From NCBI RefSeq assembly GCF_000016645.1, contig NC_009441.1:1240001-1304000 (forward strand): a DNA stretch of 64,000 bases, given 5' to 3'. Shown one piece after another: positions 16,280-24,034 of this stretch. This DNA is from Flavobacterium johnsoniae UW101 (GTDB lineage Bacteria; Bacteroidota; Bacteroidia; Flavobacteriales; Flavobacteriaceae). Under the pieces are notes generated by a model, which was not told where the DNA came from, did not search any database, and saw only the letters and a program-made list of their open reading frames with translations. A program made the translations under genes and the position numbers. How positions within the stretch are numbered: the stretch's first letter is position 1; every line of letters begins with the position of its first letter.

Positions 16280-17341
16280 TTAGCGGATATTAACTTCGTT
16301 TTTATAATGAATATCGGACTGCTGTCTTATAATTTCGGCACTTTTTTCCGGTGTAATATCTCTTTGAGATTCTCCCATCATTTCATATCCAACCATGAAT
16401 TTTTTTACGGTTGCCGAGCGAAGCAATGGCGGGTAAAAATGCATGTGGAAATGCCATTCAGGATGATCCAGACCATCTGTTGGAGCCTGATGAATTCCTG
16501 ATGAATACGGAAATGAAGTACTGAATAAATTATCGTATTTGATAGTTAACTGCTTTAAAATTTTCGCGTAAGCGGTCACTTCTTCAGCATTAAAATCAGT
16601 GATTTTGCTGATGGCTCTTTTGCTTACAATCATCGTTTCGTAAGGCCAGATTGCCCAAAACGGAACTAATGCCACAAAGTGATCATTTTCGATTACAATA
16701 CGGCTTCCTACTCTCAATTCGGCCTGAACATAATCTTCTAATAATGTTCTTTTGTTTTTTTCGTAATATGATTTTAAGCTGTTGTGTGTTTTTTCAACCT
16801 GAGTTGGCAGCGATGACTGTGCCCAGATCTGTCCATGCGGATGCGGGTTGCTGCATCCCATAACACTTCCTTTATTTTCAAAAATCTGAACGTGATTAAT
16901 ATATTTAATGCTTCCTAATTCTGCGTATTCTTTCTGCCATGTTTTAACAATGTTTTCGATATCAGAAACTTCCATTTCCGGAAGAGTTAAATCATGTCTT
17001 GGTGAAAAACATACCACTCTTGAAATTCCCTGTTCAGGTTCTGCCTTAAAAAAAGTATGTTTAATATCTTCCTCAAAAATGATTTCGTCTTGTTTTAAAG
17101 CGGCAAAATCATTGTCGAACACAAAACTGTTTTTGTATGCCGGATTATTTACTCCGTTTGCACGAACATTTCCTGGGCATAAATAACAGTCTGGATCATG
17201 TTTTGGAAGTGTTTCGGCAGAAATCACCTCATTTTGTCCCTGCCAAGGGCGTTTTGCACGATGAGGTGAAACCAAAACCCATTCATTAATTAAAGGATTA
17301 AAACGTCTGTGTGGATCTTCGTTAATGTCAAAATTTTTCAT
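16280..17341 (-). CDS. galT: Galactose-1-phosphate uridylyltransferase
   Basis: A 353-aa GalT of normal length. It carries the active-site His-Pro-His in GCSNPHPHGQIWA, a zinc-site CYLCPGN near residue 55 and the C-terminal HFYPPLLR. It transfers UMP between UDP-glucose and galactose-1-phosphate in the Leloir pathway. It begins 13 nt after galK and is cotranscribed with galM and galK. No galE is in the window, so the epimerase must be elsewhere. Start ATG 17339-17341. Confidence 0.97.
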   Translation of the reverse strand: MKNFDINEDPHRRFNPLINEWVLVSPHRAKRPWQGQNEVISAETLPKHDPDCYLCPGNVRANGVNNPAYKNSFVFDNDFAALKQDEIIFEEDIKHTFFKAEPEQGISRVVCFSPRHDLTLPEMEVSDIENIVKTWQKEYAELGSIKYINHVQIFENKGSVMGCSNPHPHGQIWAQSSLPTQVEKTHNSLKSYYEKNKRTLLEDYVQAELRVGSRIVIENDHFVALVPFWAIWPYETMIVSKRAISKITDFNAEEVTAYAKILKQLTIKYDNLFSTSFPYSSGIHQAPTDGLDHPEWHFHMHFYPPLLRSATVKKFMVGYEMMGESQRDITPEKSAEIIRQQSDIHYKNEVNIR

Positions 17342-17354
17342 TGGTTGGTTGGTA

Positions 17355-18515
17355 TTAAAGTAATGTTGTTCCGTTTGAGACTTTTACGTCATAAAATTTT
17401 AATTCAATCCCAAATGTATCTAAATAAAGATTCGAAAACTTACGTTTTACCTCATTTTCATGACCTTTTTTAATTAAATTTATGGTGCAGCCGCCAAAAC
17501 CGCCTCCCATAACACGAGAACCAATGATATTTTTATCTGCTTTTGCAGTGTCTACAAGCATGTCTAATTCAGCACAGCTAACCTCATATTCCTGAGATAA
17601 ACCATAATGAGTTTCAAAAAGCAATTGTCCTAAAAGTTCTATATCGCCGTTGTCGAGAGCTTCGCACGCTCTTATAACACGGTTAATTTCTTTTACAACA
17701 AAATGAACTCTTTTAAAAACTGTTGGATTCATTTTATCCTGTATACTTAAAAGCTGTTCTTCAGAGCAGTCTCTAAAACTTTTAACTTCAGGAAAACTCT
17801 CTTTAATAACGGCTAATCCCTGTTCGCACTCTATTCTGCGCGTGTTGTATTCAGATGTAAAAAGAGAGTGTTTAACATTGCTGTCAAATAAAATAAGTGC
17901 ATAATCTTTAAAATCAGCATTATGATATTCAAAATCCAAAGTATTGCAGTCTAATTTTATTACTTTGTTTTCGATACCGTGAACACTCGAAAACTGATCC
18001 ATTATACCGCAGTTAATCCCTACCCAGTGTTCTGCTTTTTGTCCTAATAATGCTATGTCAACTTTTCCAATTTTTAAATCAAAAAGCTGTTTAATTCCGA
18101 AGATCATGCCGCATTCTAAAGCTGCCGAAGATGATAAACCGGAACCAACCGGAATATTGCTGCTAAAAACACAATTAAATCCTTCAAAAATAAATCCCTT
18201 GTCTTGTAATTGTTTAATAACGCCGCGAATATAATTTGTCCAGACAGTATCGCTTAGTTTTACTTCTTCGGTTAAATCTATTTCAAAATCTTCATTTAAA
18301 TCAATTGCGAATATTTTTGATTTTTTTGAATTGTTTTTTTCAAATGCAAAACAAATTACTTTGTCGATTGCAGCCGGCAGAACAAATCCGTCGTTGTAGT
18401 CAATATGTTCTCCAATAATGTTGATTCTTCCTGGAGAAAGCACCACTTTTTCTGGTTTAGAACCAAAAGACTTTTCAAAAAAAGCAGTAGTATTTTGTAT
18501 TAAAATATCATTCAT
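17355..18515 (-). CDS. galK: Galactokinase
   Basis: A 386-aa GHMP kinase. Motifs: galactokinase signature INIIGEHIDYNDGFVLP near residue 30, the ATP-binding PVGSGLSSSAALE (about 120) and the C-terminal GGGFGGCTINL. It phosphorylates galactose at C1. It lies 21 nt after galM and 13 nt before galT, in one operon. Normal length and intact motifs indicate an active enzyme. Start ATG 18513-18515. Confidence 0.97.
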   Translation of the reverse strand: MNDILIQNTTAFFEKSFGSKPEKVVLSPGRINIIGEHIDYNDGFVLPAAIDKVICFAFEKNNSKKSKIFAIDLNEDFEIDLTEEVKLSDTVWTNYIRGVIKQLQDKGFIFEGFNCVFSSNIPVGSGLSSSAALECGMIFGIKQLFDLKIGKVDIALLGQKAEHWVGINCGIMDQFSSVHGIENKVIKLDCNTLDFEYHNADFKDYALILFDSNVKHSLFTSEYNTRRIECEQGLAVIKESFPEVKSFRDCSEEQLLSIQDKMNPTVFKRVHFVVKEINRVIRACEALDNGDIELLGQLLFETHYGLSQEYEVSCAELDMLVDTAKADKNIIGSRVMGGGFGGCTINLIKKGHENEVKRKFSNLYLDTFGIELKFYDVKVSNGTTLL

Positions 18516-18536
18516 TATAATTGTAATTGGTTGGTT

Positions 18537-19592
18537 TTAGTTGATATTTTCGAATTTATAAACGGTTTCCTGAATATATTCTCTGCCTTTCTTTAAAACT
18601 GAATCAGGAAAATGTGCCTGATTTGGGGCATCTGGAAAATTTTGAGTTTCAAAACAAATACCGCTTGTTTTATGGTAAACAGCATCGTTTTTTCCTTTCA
18701 AAACATCAAAACAGTTTCCGCCTACATATATATGTACACTCGGCTGATTCGTAAAAACACTCATTTTTAAATTATTTTTTGAGCTCAATAACGTTGCTGC
18801 AACTGTATCTGTCTGGTTTATAACAAACGAATTATCTATAGAAGCCGGACATTTTTTTTCTGCTCTAAAATCAAAATCATGATTTGTAAGCGCTGTAAAA
18901 TTTCCAGTTGGAATATTCTCATGATTCGTTTCCAGCATTTTATCTGCATTAACAAAAACCTTTTGATCCAAAACACTTGTATTGTGTCCGTCAAGGTTAA
19001 AATAACTGTGATGCGTTAAATTTATAATAGTGTCTTCTGTAGAAACAGCTTTATAATCTAATTTCAATTCATTCTCTTCTGTAAGTGTATAGGTCAAATC
19101 AATGTGTAATTCTCCCGGATAATTTTCGTCCAGATTTTCACTTAACAGACTAAAAGTTATCGACGGATTTTCACCTGAGTTTTGATTTGTAACATTCCAC
19201 ACTTTTCTTCCAAAACCTATATTACCGCCATGAAGTGAGTTTCCGTTATTGTTTTTGGTTAATTCGTATTTTGTTCCATTTAAAGTAAAAGTCCCATTAT
19301 GGATTCGTCCTGCATAACGTCCTACAGTTGTACCGAAATAAGGCGCACTTGGCAGATAATACGATTCTAAATACGAAGAAAGAGAGTCGAACCCTAACAC
19401 TACATCAACAATTTTTCCTTCAGAAGTTGGAATTTCTAATGAAGTTATGGTTGCTCCATAATTTATAATCGTAACCTTCATTCCCTTTTTATTCGATAAT
19501 TCAAAAGAGTGAATTTCTCGGTTATCTGGCATGAAACCAAAAGATTTAGAATTAGAAGTTTCCTTTAAATGCGATTTATGTTTTATTTCCAT
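18537..19592 (-). CDS. galM: Aldose 1-epimerase (cytoplasmic, galactose operon)
   Basis: A 351-aa aldose epimerase with the catalytic His in NLTHHSYFNLDGH and the catalytic Glu in GICFETQNFPDAPN. There is no signal peptide or lipobox, in contrast to the second epimerase at 28151. It supplies alpha-galactose to GalK and is the first gene of the operon. The region upstream (19593-19694) is shared with a divergent regulator and contains a direct repeat. Start ATG 19590-19592. Confidence 0.94.
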   Translation of the reverse strand: MEIKHKSHLKETSNSKSFGFMPDNREIHSFELSNKKGMKVTIINYGATITSLEIPTSEGKIVDVVLGFDSLSSYLESYYLPSAPYFGTTVGRYAGRIHNGTFTLNGTKYELTKNNNGNSLHGGNIGFGRKVWNVTNQNSGENPSITFSLLSENLDENYPGELHIDLTYTLTEENELKLDYKAVSTEDTIINLTHHSYFNLDGHNTSVLDQKVFVNADKMLETNHENIPTGNFTALTNHDFDFRAEKKCPASIDNSFVINQTDTVAATLLSSKNNLKMSVFTNQPSVHIYVGGNCFDVLKGKNDAVYHKTSGICFETQNFPDAPNQAHFPDSVLKKGREYIQETVYKFENIN

Positions 19593-19646
19593 ACAAATTT
19601 TACCAAAAGTGAAAATTCAAAAATAGAAACATTCTTTGTTTTTACA

Positions 19647-19663
19647 TACCAGTACCTACCAGT
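19647..19663. promoter_or_regulatory. TACCAGT direct repeat between galM and its divergent regulator
   Basis: TACCAGT occurs at 19647-19653 and 19657-19663, a spacing of one helical turn (10 bp), in the 102-nt divergent intergenic region. This is a reasonable operator for the GntR-type regulator encoded next door; direct evidence is lacking. Confidence 0.4.
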
Positions 19664-19694
19664 TTTTGTATATTGCACAAAATTCTATTTACAG

Positions 19695-20693
19695 ATGAAT
19701 ATCATTTCGATCCAAAATAACATTGGCCTGCCAAAATATAAGCAGATTATTCTTTCAATAGAAAAAGCTATCGAAGAAGAAAAATTGATCAAAGGCGACC
19801 GCCTTCCGTCAGTAAACAAAGTCTGTCTGGCTTTTTCATTGTCTCGCGATACCGTTTTACTGGCATATGATGAACTAAAAAAAAGAGGTATCATTTATGC
19901 CATTCCAGGAAAAGGATATTACGTTAAAAGCGTTGAAATCACTATAAAGCAGAAGATTTTTTTACTTTTTGATGAGTTGAATATTTTTAAAGAAGATATT
20001 TATAATTCCTTTTTAAATAATATTGGCAAAAATGTTCAGGTAGATATTTTCTTTCATCATTTTAACAGTCAGGTTTTTCAAAAGCTGTTAAACGACAGCA
20101 ACGGAAATTATACTAAGTATATCCTGATGCCTACAAATCTGCAGGATATTGTTTCTTCAATAAAAACCCTACCAGTAGGTGATGTTATTATTCTTGATCA
20201 AACTAATCCAGATCTTAAAGCTTATCCTGCCATTTACCAAAACCATCAAAAAGATATTTTTGAAGGATTGCAAAAAGGAAATCAAAGATTAAGCAAATAC
20301 AAAAAACTGATTTTAATTTTTCCTGGATTTCGTGAACCGCTTGGAATGAAATTGGGCTTTGAAGATTTTTGTACCGAATATAATTTTGAATCTGAAATTA
20401 TAACTGAATTTACGAACAGAGAAATTACTGCCGGAGATTTATACATAATACCTAATGATCGTGATTTGGTTAGGGTAATTGAAAACGCCCGCGATCAGAA
20501 TTTGAAACTCGGATCTGATTTTGGAATTATATCCTATAATGAAACACCGCTGAAAAAAATTGCTGCAAACGGAATTACAACTATTTCAACTCATTTTGAA
20601 GCAATGGGAAAAATTCTGGCAGAGATGGTTTTAAAAAATAAAAAAGAACAAATAGAAAATAAGTCTTCATTGATAATGCGAAACTCTTTGTAA
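19695..20693 (+). CDS. GntR-family regulator with LacI-type sugar-binding domain
   Basis: About 332 aa, starting at ATG 19695 (MNIISIQNNIGLPKYKQI); an upstream in-frame extension into the promoter region is not credible. Residues 10-75 form a GntR winged helix (GDRLPSVNKVCLAFSLSRDTVLLAYDELKKRGIIYAIPGKGYYV). The rest resembles a periplasmic-binding-protein/LacI effector domain (DFGIISYNETPLKKIAANGITTISTHFEAMGKILAEMVL). It is divergent from galM-galK-galT-symporter, so it most likely controls galactose use. The ligand cannot be read from sequence. The TACCAGT repeat at 19647 is its likely target. Confidence 0.88.
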   Translation: MNIISIQNNIGLPKYKQIILSIEKAIEEEKLIKGDRLPSVNKVCLAFSLSRDTVLLAYDELKKRGIIYAIPGKGYYVKSVEITIKQKIFLLFDELNIFKEDIYNSFLNNIGKNVQVDIFFHHFNSQVFQKLLNDSNGNYTKYILMPTNLQDIVSSIKTLPVGDVIILDQTNPDLKAYPAIYQNHQKDIFEGLQKGNQRLSKYKKLILIFPGFREPLGMKLGFEDFCTEYNFESEIITEFTNREITAGDLYIIPNDRDLVRVIENARDQNLKLGSDFGIISYNETPLKKIAANGITTISTHFEAMGKILAEMVLKNKKEQIENKSSLIMRNSL

Positions 20694-20799
20694 AGAATTG
20701 ATAAAGAATTTTGCTTACAAACTAACTATATCACAAGCAAATCGGTTTTTGTTTAAAAAATCTTTTATTTATTAATTAAAAAAATAAAGATGTTATTTC

Positions 20800-20855
20800 T
20801 TGCTTTTGAATGTTTATTTTGCTTACATTTGCAAATGTAAATTTTACACTTATTA
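20800..20855 (+). promoter_or_regulatory. Orphan arabinose-type promoter/operator
   Basis: TACATTTG (20824-20831) is a perfect TAnnTTTG -7 box, with TTG at 20800-20802 upstream. It lies in an 18-bp perfect palindrome TTACATTTGCAAATGTAA (20823-20840), overlapped by TGTAAA-T-TTTACA (20836-20848) and ending in ACACTTAT (20846-20853). The block aligns with the arabinofuranosidase promoter at 22099-22152 (shared TTTTGCTTAnATTTnCAAATGT and ACACTTAT). No protein gene follows on this strand; the terminator at 20950 is about 100 nt downstream. Confidence 0.5.
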
Positions 20856-20949
20856 TTGTTACAGCGATTAGTGTTCATAATGATTGCTTCAACAAGGTTA
20901 AAAGATAATAATTTTGTTTATTTTTTTTAATAGTAGTTTTATTGAAGAA

Positions 20950-20981
20950 AAAACCCTGAAAGTTGTGGATTTCAGGGTTTT
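20950..20981. terminator. Bidirectional terminator downstream of araR
   Basis: Perfect 11-bp stem AAACCCTGAAA / TTTCAGGGTTT with 8-nt loop, then TGTTTTTTTA on the plus side and an A-run that gives U's on the minus side. It ends araR (minus) and would also end any transcript from the 20824 promoter. Confidence 0.85.
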
Positions 20982-20987
20982 GTTTTT

Positions 20988-21677
20988 TTATAAGTTAAGA
21001 GAAAAATTATTTAAAAGTTTCTCTTCATATTTTTCTTTATTAAAAGTATAGAGGTAAGATCCTTTTCTAGACGACTGCATATCTTTTTCTTCAAGCTTAT
21101 TTAGAATTTCAAGAGAATTTATTTTACTGATGAAATTTCTTTTATCTAATTCTTTGCTTAAAATAGCTTCGTATAATTCTAAAAGCTGGCGCATAGTGAA
21201 TTTTTCCGGAAGCAGTTCGAACCCAATAGGTTTTATCGAAGTTTTGTATCGAAGTCTTTTAATTGCATTATCGACCATTTCGTTGTGGTCAAAAATTAGG
21301 TTTGGAGCATCGTTAATAGGGAACCATTCTGCATGATAATTTCTAATTAATTCTGTATTGTGGTTTTCAATATTAATTAAAGCAAAATACGAAACCGAAA
21401 TAGTTCTTTCTACCGGGTCACGATCAATTTCACTGTAAGCATATAACTGCTCCATATAAATGTCGTTAAGACCGGTATATGTATTTAAAATTCTAATAGC
21501 AGCATCATCTAAAACTTCGTCACGTTTTAAAAAACCTCCAATCAAAGACCATTTCCCCTTTTCAGGTTCAAAATCCCTTTTAATTAAAAGTATCTTTAGG
21601 CCTTCACTGTCGAATCCGAAAATAATACAATCTACCGCTAGTAAAACCTTATCGGCAGAGCTATAACTGTTTAACAT
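20988..21677 (-). CDS. araR: AraR: Nudix-family transcriptional regulator of arabinose use
   Basis: About 229 aa. I choose ATG 21675-21677 (MLNSYSSADKVLLAVDCIIF); the in-frame TTG two codons upstream is less likely. The N-terminal Nudix domain keeps the fold (KWSLIGGFLKRDE), but the Nudix box is degenerate: after GX5E and the Arg, the catalytic glutamates are replaced (RILNTYTGL). The C-terminal ~80 residues form a winged-helix-like domain (FTMRQLLELYEAIL...RNFISKI). This is the design of NrtR-derived AraR regulators of Bacteroidetes, which use the dead Nudix domain to sense arabinose. It lies beside the arabinose genes, whose promoters share a motif. Confidence 0.9.
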   Translation of the reverse strand: MLNSYSSADKVLLAVDCIIFGFDSEGLKILLIKRDFEPEKGKWSLIGGFLKRDEVLDDAAIRILNTYTGLNDIYMEQLYAYSEIDRDPVERTISVSYFALINIENHNTELIRNYHAEWFPINDAPNLIFDHNEMVDNAIKRLRYKTSIKPIGFELLPEKFTMRQLLELYEAILSKELDKRNFISKINSLEILNKLEEKDMQSSRKGSYLYTFNKEKYEEKLLNNFSLNL

Positions 21678-21734
21678 ATTCAATAATTTATTGGTAAAGA
21701 TATAAACTTCCTAAATTGTTTCATAATTTATTAA

Positions 21735-21766
21735 TGTAACTTTTACACTTATGTAAATATACTTAT
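21735..21766 (-). promoter_or_regulatory. araR promoter with putative AraR operator
   Basis: TGTAA-CTT-TTACA (21735-21747) runs into ACACTTAT (21745-21752); a second ACTTAT lies at 21761-21766. Read on the minus strand this gives ATAAGTATATTTA, the same string as in the araB promoter (ATAAGTATATTTG), with a TATATTTA box at 21754-21761. Suggests autoregulation. Confidence 0.5.
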
Positions 21767-22097
21767 AAAAACACGAAAGCTTTAACAATTGAATCCGGCA
21801 ATTTTAAAAACATCTTTGTTTTCTTTTTTTCTTACAAAATCAAATGCCGAAATCCGAATCAAAGGTAAAAACATTTTAAAGAGAATTGATATGCGTCTTA
21901 TAATTTTTATTTTAGTAAAATTCTGCCTCTTTAAAAATGTTATAAAAGACTTGTTCTTTACGGTTTTTTGTAGAATTTGTAATTTTTAAACTTCTTGTGA
22001 AAAACCAATTAGCATTTAAAAGCCTATTGTTTTCTGTGCTTTTTAAAAATGAAATTATCAAATCCGTTTTTTGCAACCAGTTGTTTTAAGATTTTAA

Positions 22098-22152
22098 TTT
22101 GTTTTTAAGACTTTTTTTTGCTTAAATTTACAAATGTCAAACAAACACTTAT
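22098..22152 (+). promoter_or_regulatory. Promoter/operator of the arabinofuranosidase gene
   Basis: TAAATTTA (22123-22130) sits where a TAnnTTTG -7 box is expected, with TTTG at 22098-22101 (21-nt spacing). Downstream are CAAATGT and ACACTTAT (22145-22152), shared with the other arabinose promoters. The leader to ATG 22241 would be about 100 nt. Confidence 0.5.
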
Positions 22153-22240
22153 TTTGATTATGTATTAGAAAAAACAAAAAACAATAAAAATTATAACTAA
22201 CCAGCCTTACTTTTCTAAAAGTCACCAACCACGATAGACT

Positions 22241-23785
22241 ATGAAAAAAACACTACTACTATTGTTTGTTACAATTTGTATACAGACAATTTCTGCGCAG
22301 AAAGAACCAATAGTTATTACTATAAAAAATGATCCTGCCGCACCAACCATCAATAAAAATATTTACGGTCATTTTGCTGAACATTTAGGACGCTGTATAT
22401 ACGGCGGATTTTTTGTTGGCGATACTTCTAAAATTCCAAATACAAACGGAGTCAGAAATGATGTTATTAAAGCCTTAAAAGATTTAAAAATTCCAAATTT
22501 AAGATGGCCGGGAGGCTGTTTTGCTGATACCTATCACTGGAAAGACGGAATTGGTCCAAAAGAACAAAGACCTACAATTGTAAATCAATGGTGGGGAGGC
22601 GTAACAGAAGATAATAGTTTTGGAACTCATGACTTTTTAAATCTATGTGAAGTTCTGGGGGCAGAACCTTATTTATCCGGCAATGTAGGAAGCGGAACAG
22701 TTCAGGAATTTGCCGACTGGATTCAGTATGCCAATTTTGGAGGCAAAAGCCCAATGAGTGATCTGCGTAAAAAAAACGGAAGAACAGAACCATGGAAAGT
22801 TAAATTCTGGGGAATTGGAAATGAAGCCTGGGGCTGCGGCGGTAACATGACAGCAGAATACTATGCAAACGAATACCGCAAGTTTGCCACTTTTATGGCA
22901 GACTGGAATAATACAGGCGGTATAAATCGTATTGCTTCGGGAGCCAACAGCAGTGACTATAACTGGACGGAAGTTTTAATGAAAAATATTCCGCTTAATA
23001 TGCTTGGCGGAGTTGGGGTTCATCATTATTCTGTAATTGACTGGAATAAAAAAGGAGATGCGGTTAATTTTTCGGAAGAGCAATATTTTAAAACCATGAA
23101 AGAGGCTTTAAAAATGGAAGAGCTCGTAACGAAGCATGCTGCAGTAATGGATAAATACGATCCTGAGAAAAAAGTAGCAATGGTAGTTGATGAATGGGGC
23201 GGATGGTATGATGTAGAAAAAGGAACAAATCCGGGATTTTTATATCAGCAAAATACCATTAGAGATGCAGTTTTGGCTGGAGCAACACTTAATATTTTTA
23301 ATAATCATGCAGACAGGGTTCGAATGGCAAATTTGGCTCAGTGCGTAAACGTGCTTCAAGCAGTAATCCTGACTGATAAAACCAAAATGATCTTAACACC
23401 AACCTATCACGTTATGCAAATGTACAATGTGCATCAGGATGCGAAACTGCTGCCAATAAATTTCAGTTCGCCATTATATACATTTAAAGATCAAACGCTT
23501 CCGGCAGTTTCGGCTTCGGCTTCAAAAGATAAAAACGGTGTTGTACATATTTCATTGGTAAATGTGGATGCAAAAAGTAAACATAAAATCGAAATTGATA
23601 CGAAAGATTTGGGTGTGAAAAATTTTACTGCCCATATTATTACTTCATCGAAATTGCAGGATTTTAATTCTTTTGAGAATCCAAATAAAATCAGTCCTGC
23701 AGCATTTAAAGATTTTGATATGAAAAAAGGAAAATTAGAGATCAATTTACCTCCTTTTTCAGTTTTGGTTTTAGAAGGAAAATAA
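22241..23785 (+). CDS. Alpha-N-arabinofuranosidase, GH51
   Basis: A 514-aa secreted glycosidase with signal peptide MKKTLLLLFVTICIQTISAQ. The GH51 acid/base Glu is in WGIGNEAWGCGG (about residue 193) and the nucleophile Glu in VDEWGGWYD (about 318). GRCIYGG and LRWPGGCFADTYHW in the N-terminal third are also characteristic. It releases L-arabinose from arabinan or arabinoxylan side chains, probably in the periplasm, feeding araA/B/D downstream. It is followed by 249 nt that contain the araB promoter, so it is expressed separately but under the same regulator motif. Confidence 0.95.
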   Translation: MKKTLLLLFVTICIQTISAQKEPIVITIKNDPAAPTINKNIYGHFAEHLGRCIYGGFFVGDTSKIPNTNGVRNDVIKALKDLKIPNLRWPGGCFADTYHWKDGIGPKEQRPTIVNQWWGGVTEDNSFGTHDFLNLCEVLGAEPYLSGNVGSGTVQEFADWIQYANFGGKSPMSDLRKKNGRTEPWKVKFWGIGNEAWGCGGNMTAEYYANEYRKFATFMADWNNTGGINRIASGANSSDYNWTEVLMKNIPLNMLGGVGVHHYSVIDWNKKGDAVNFSEEQYFKTMKEALKMEELVTKHAAVMDKYDPEKKVAMVVDEWGGWYDVEKGTNPGFLYQQNTIRDAVLAGATLNIFNNHADRVRMANLAQCVNVLQAVILTDKTKMILTPTYHVMQMYNVHQDAKLLPINFSSPLYTFKDQTLPAVSASASKDKNGVVHISLVNVDAKSKHKIEIDTKDLGVKNFTAHIITSSKLQDFNSFENPNKISPAAFKDFDMKKGKLEINLPPFSVLVLEGK

Positions 23786-23969
23786 TTTAAAAAAAGAGAA
23801 AAAATCATATAAAATATAGTTAGAAAAGCAGGCTGCATTTTACCGTTTTAAGCGTAAAGATGAAATAATCGCATTAAAATAAATGTTATTTAAACGTTTA
23901 TTTTTTCTTTGAACCATAAAACGCTGTTTTAGTGCAATATCTGCAAAAAAATCTCATAGCTTTTTTGTT

Positions 23970-24011
23970 AAGTGTTTTTTGTACACTTATAATATTTTAT
24001 AAGTATATTTG
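23970..24011 (+). promoter_or_regulatory. araBDA promoter with AraR operator
   Basis: TATATTTG (24004-24011) is a perfect -7 box with TTTG at 23978-23981. Overlapping it are ACTTATAA-n4-TTATAAGT (23985-24004, perfect 8-bp arms) and AAGTGT-n7-ACACTT (23970-23988). The transcript leader would be only about 18 nt. Repressor binding at the palindrome would block the promoter. Confidence 0.65.
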
Positions 24012-24034
24012 TCACCATTAAAAATAAATTTCGA

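Larger units (their letters stand above)
21678..22240. other. Intergenic region between araR and the arabinofuranosidase gene
   Basis: 563 nt without a credible gene. It contains the araR promoter/operator (21735-21766) and the arabinofuranosidase promoter (22099-22152). A 66-codon frame at 21789-21989 is AT-rich, Phe/Ile/Lys-rich and lacks a ribosome site; I do not consider it coding. Confidence 0.6.

Noticed and set aside
21789..21989. 66-codon frame between araR and the arabinofuranosidase gene
   Set aside because: Low-complexity Phe/Ile/Lys composition, no ribosome site, and it lies in a regulatory region.
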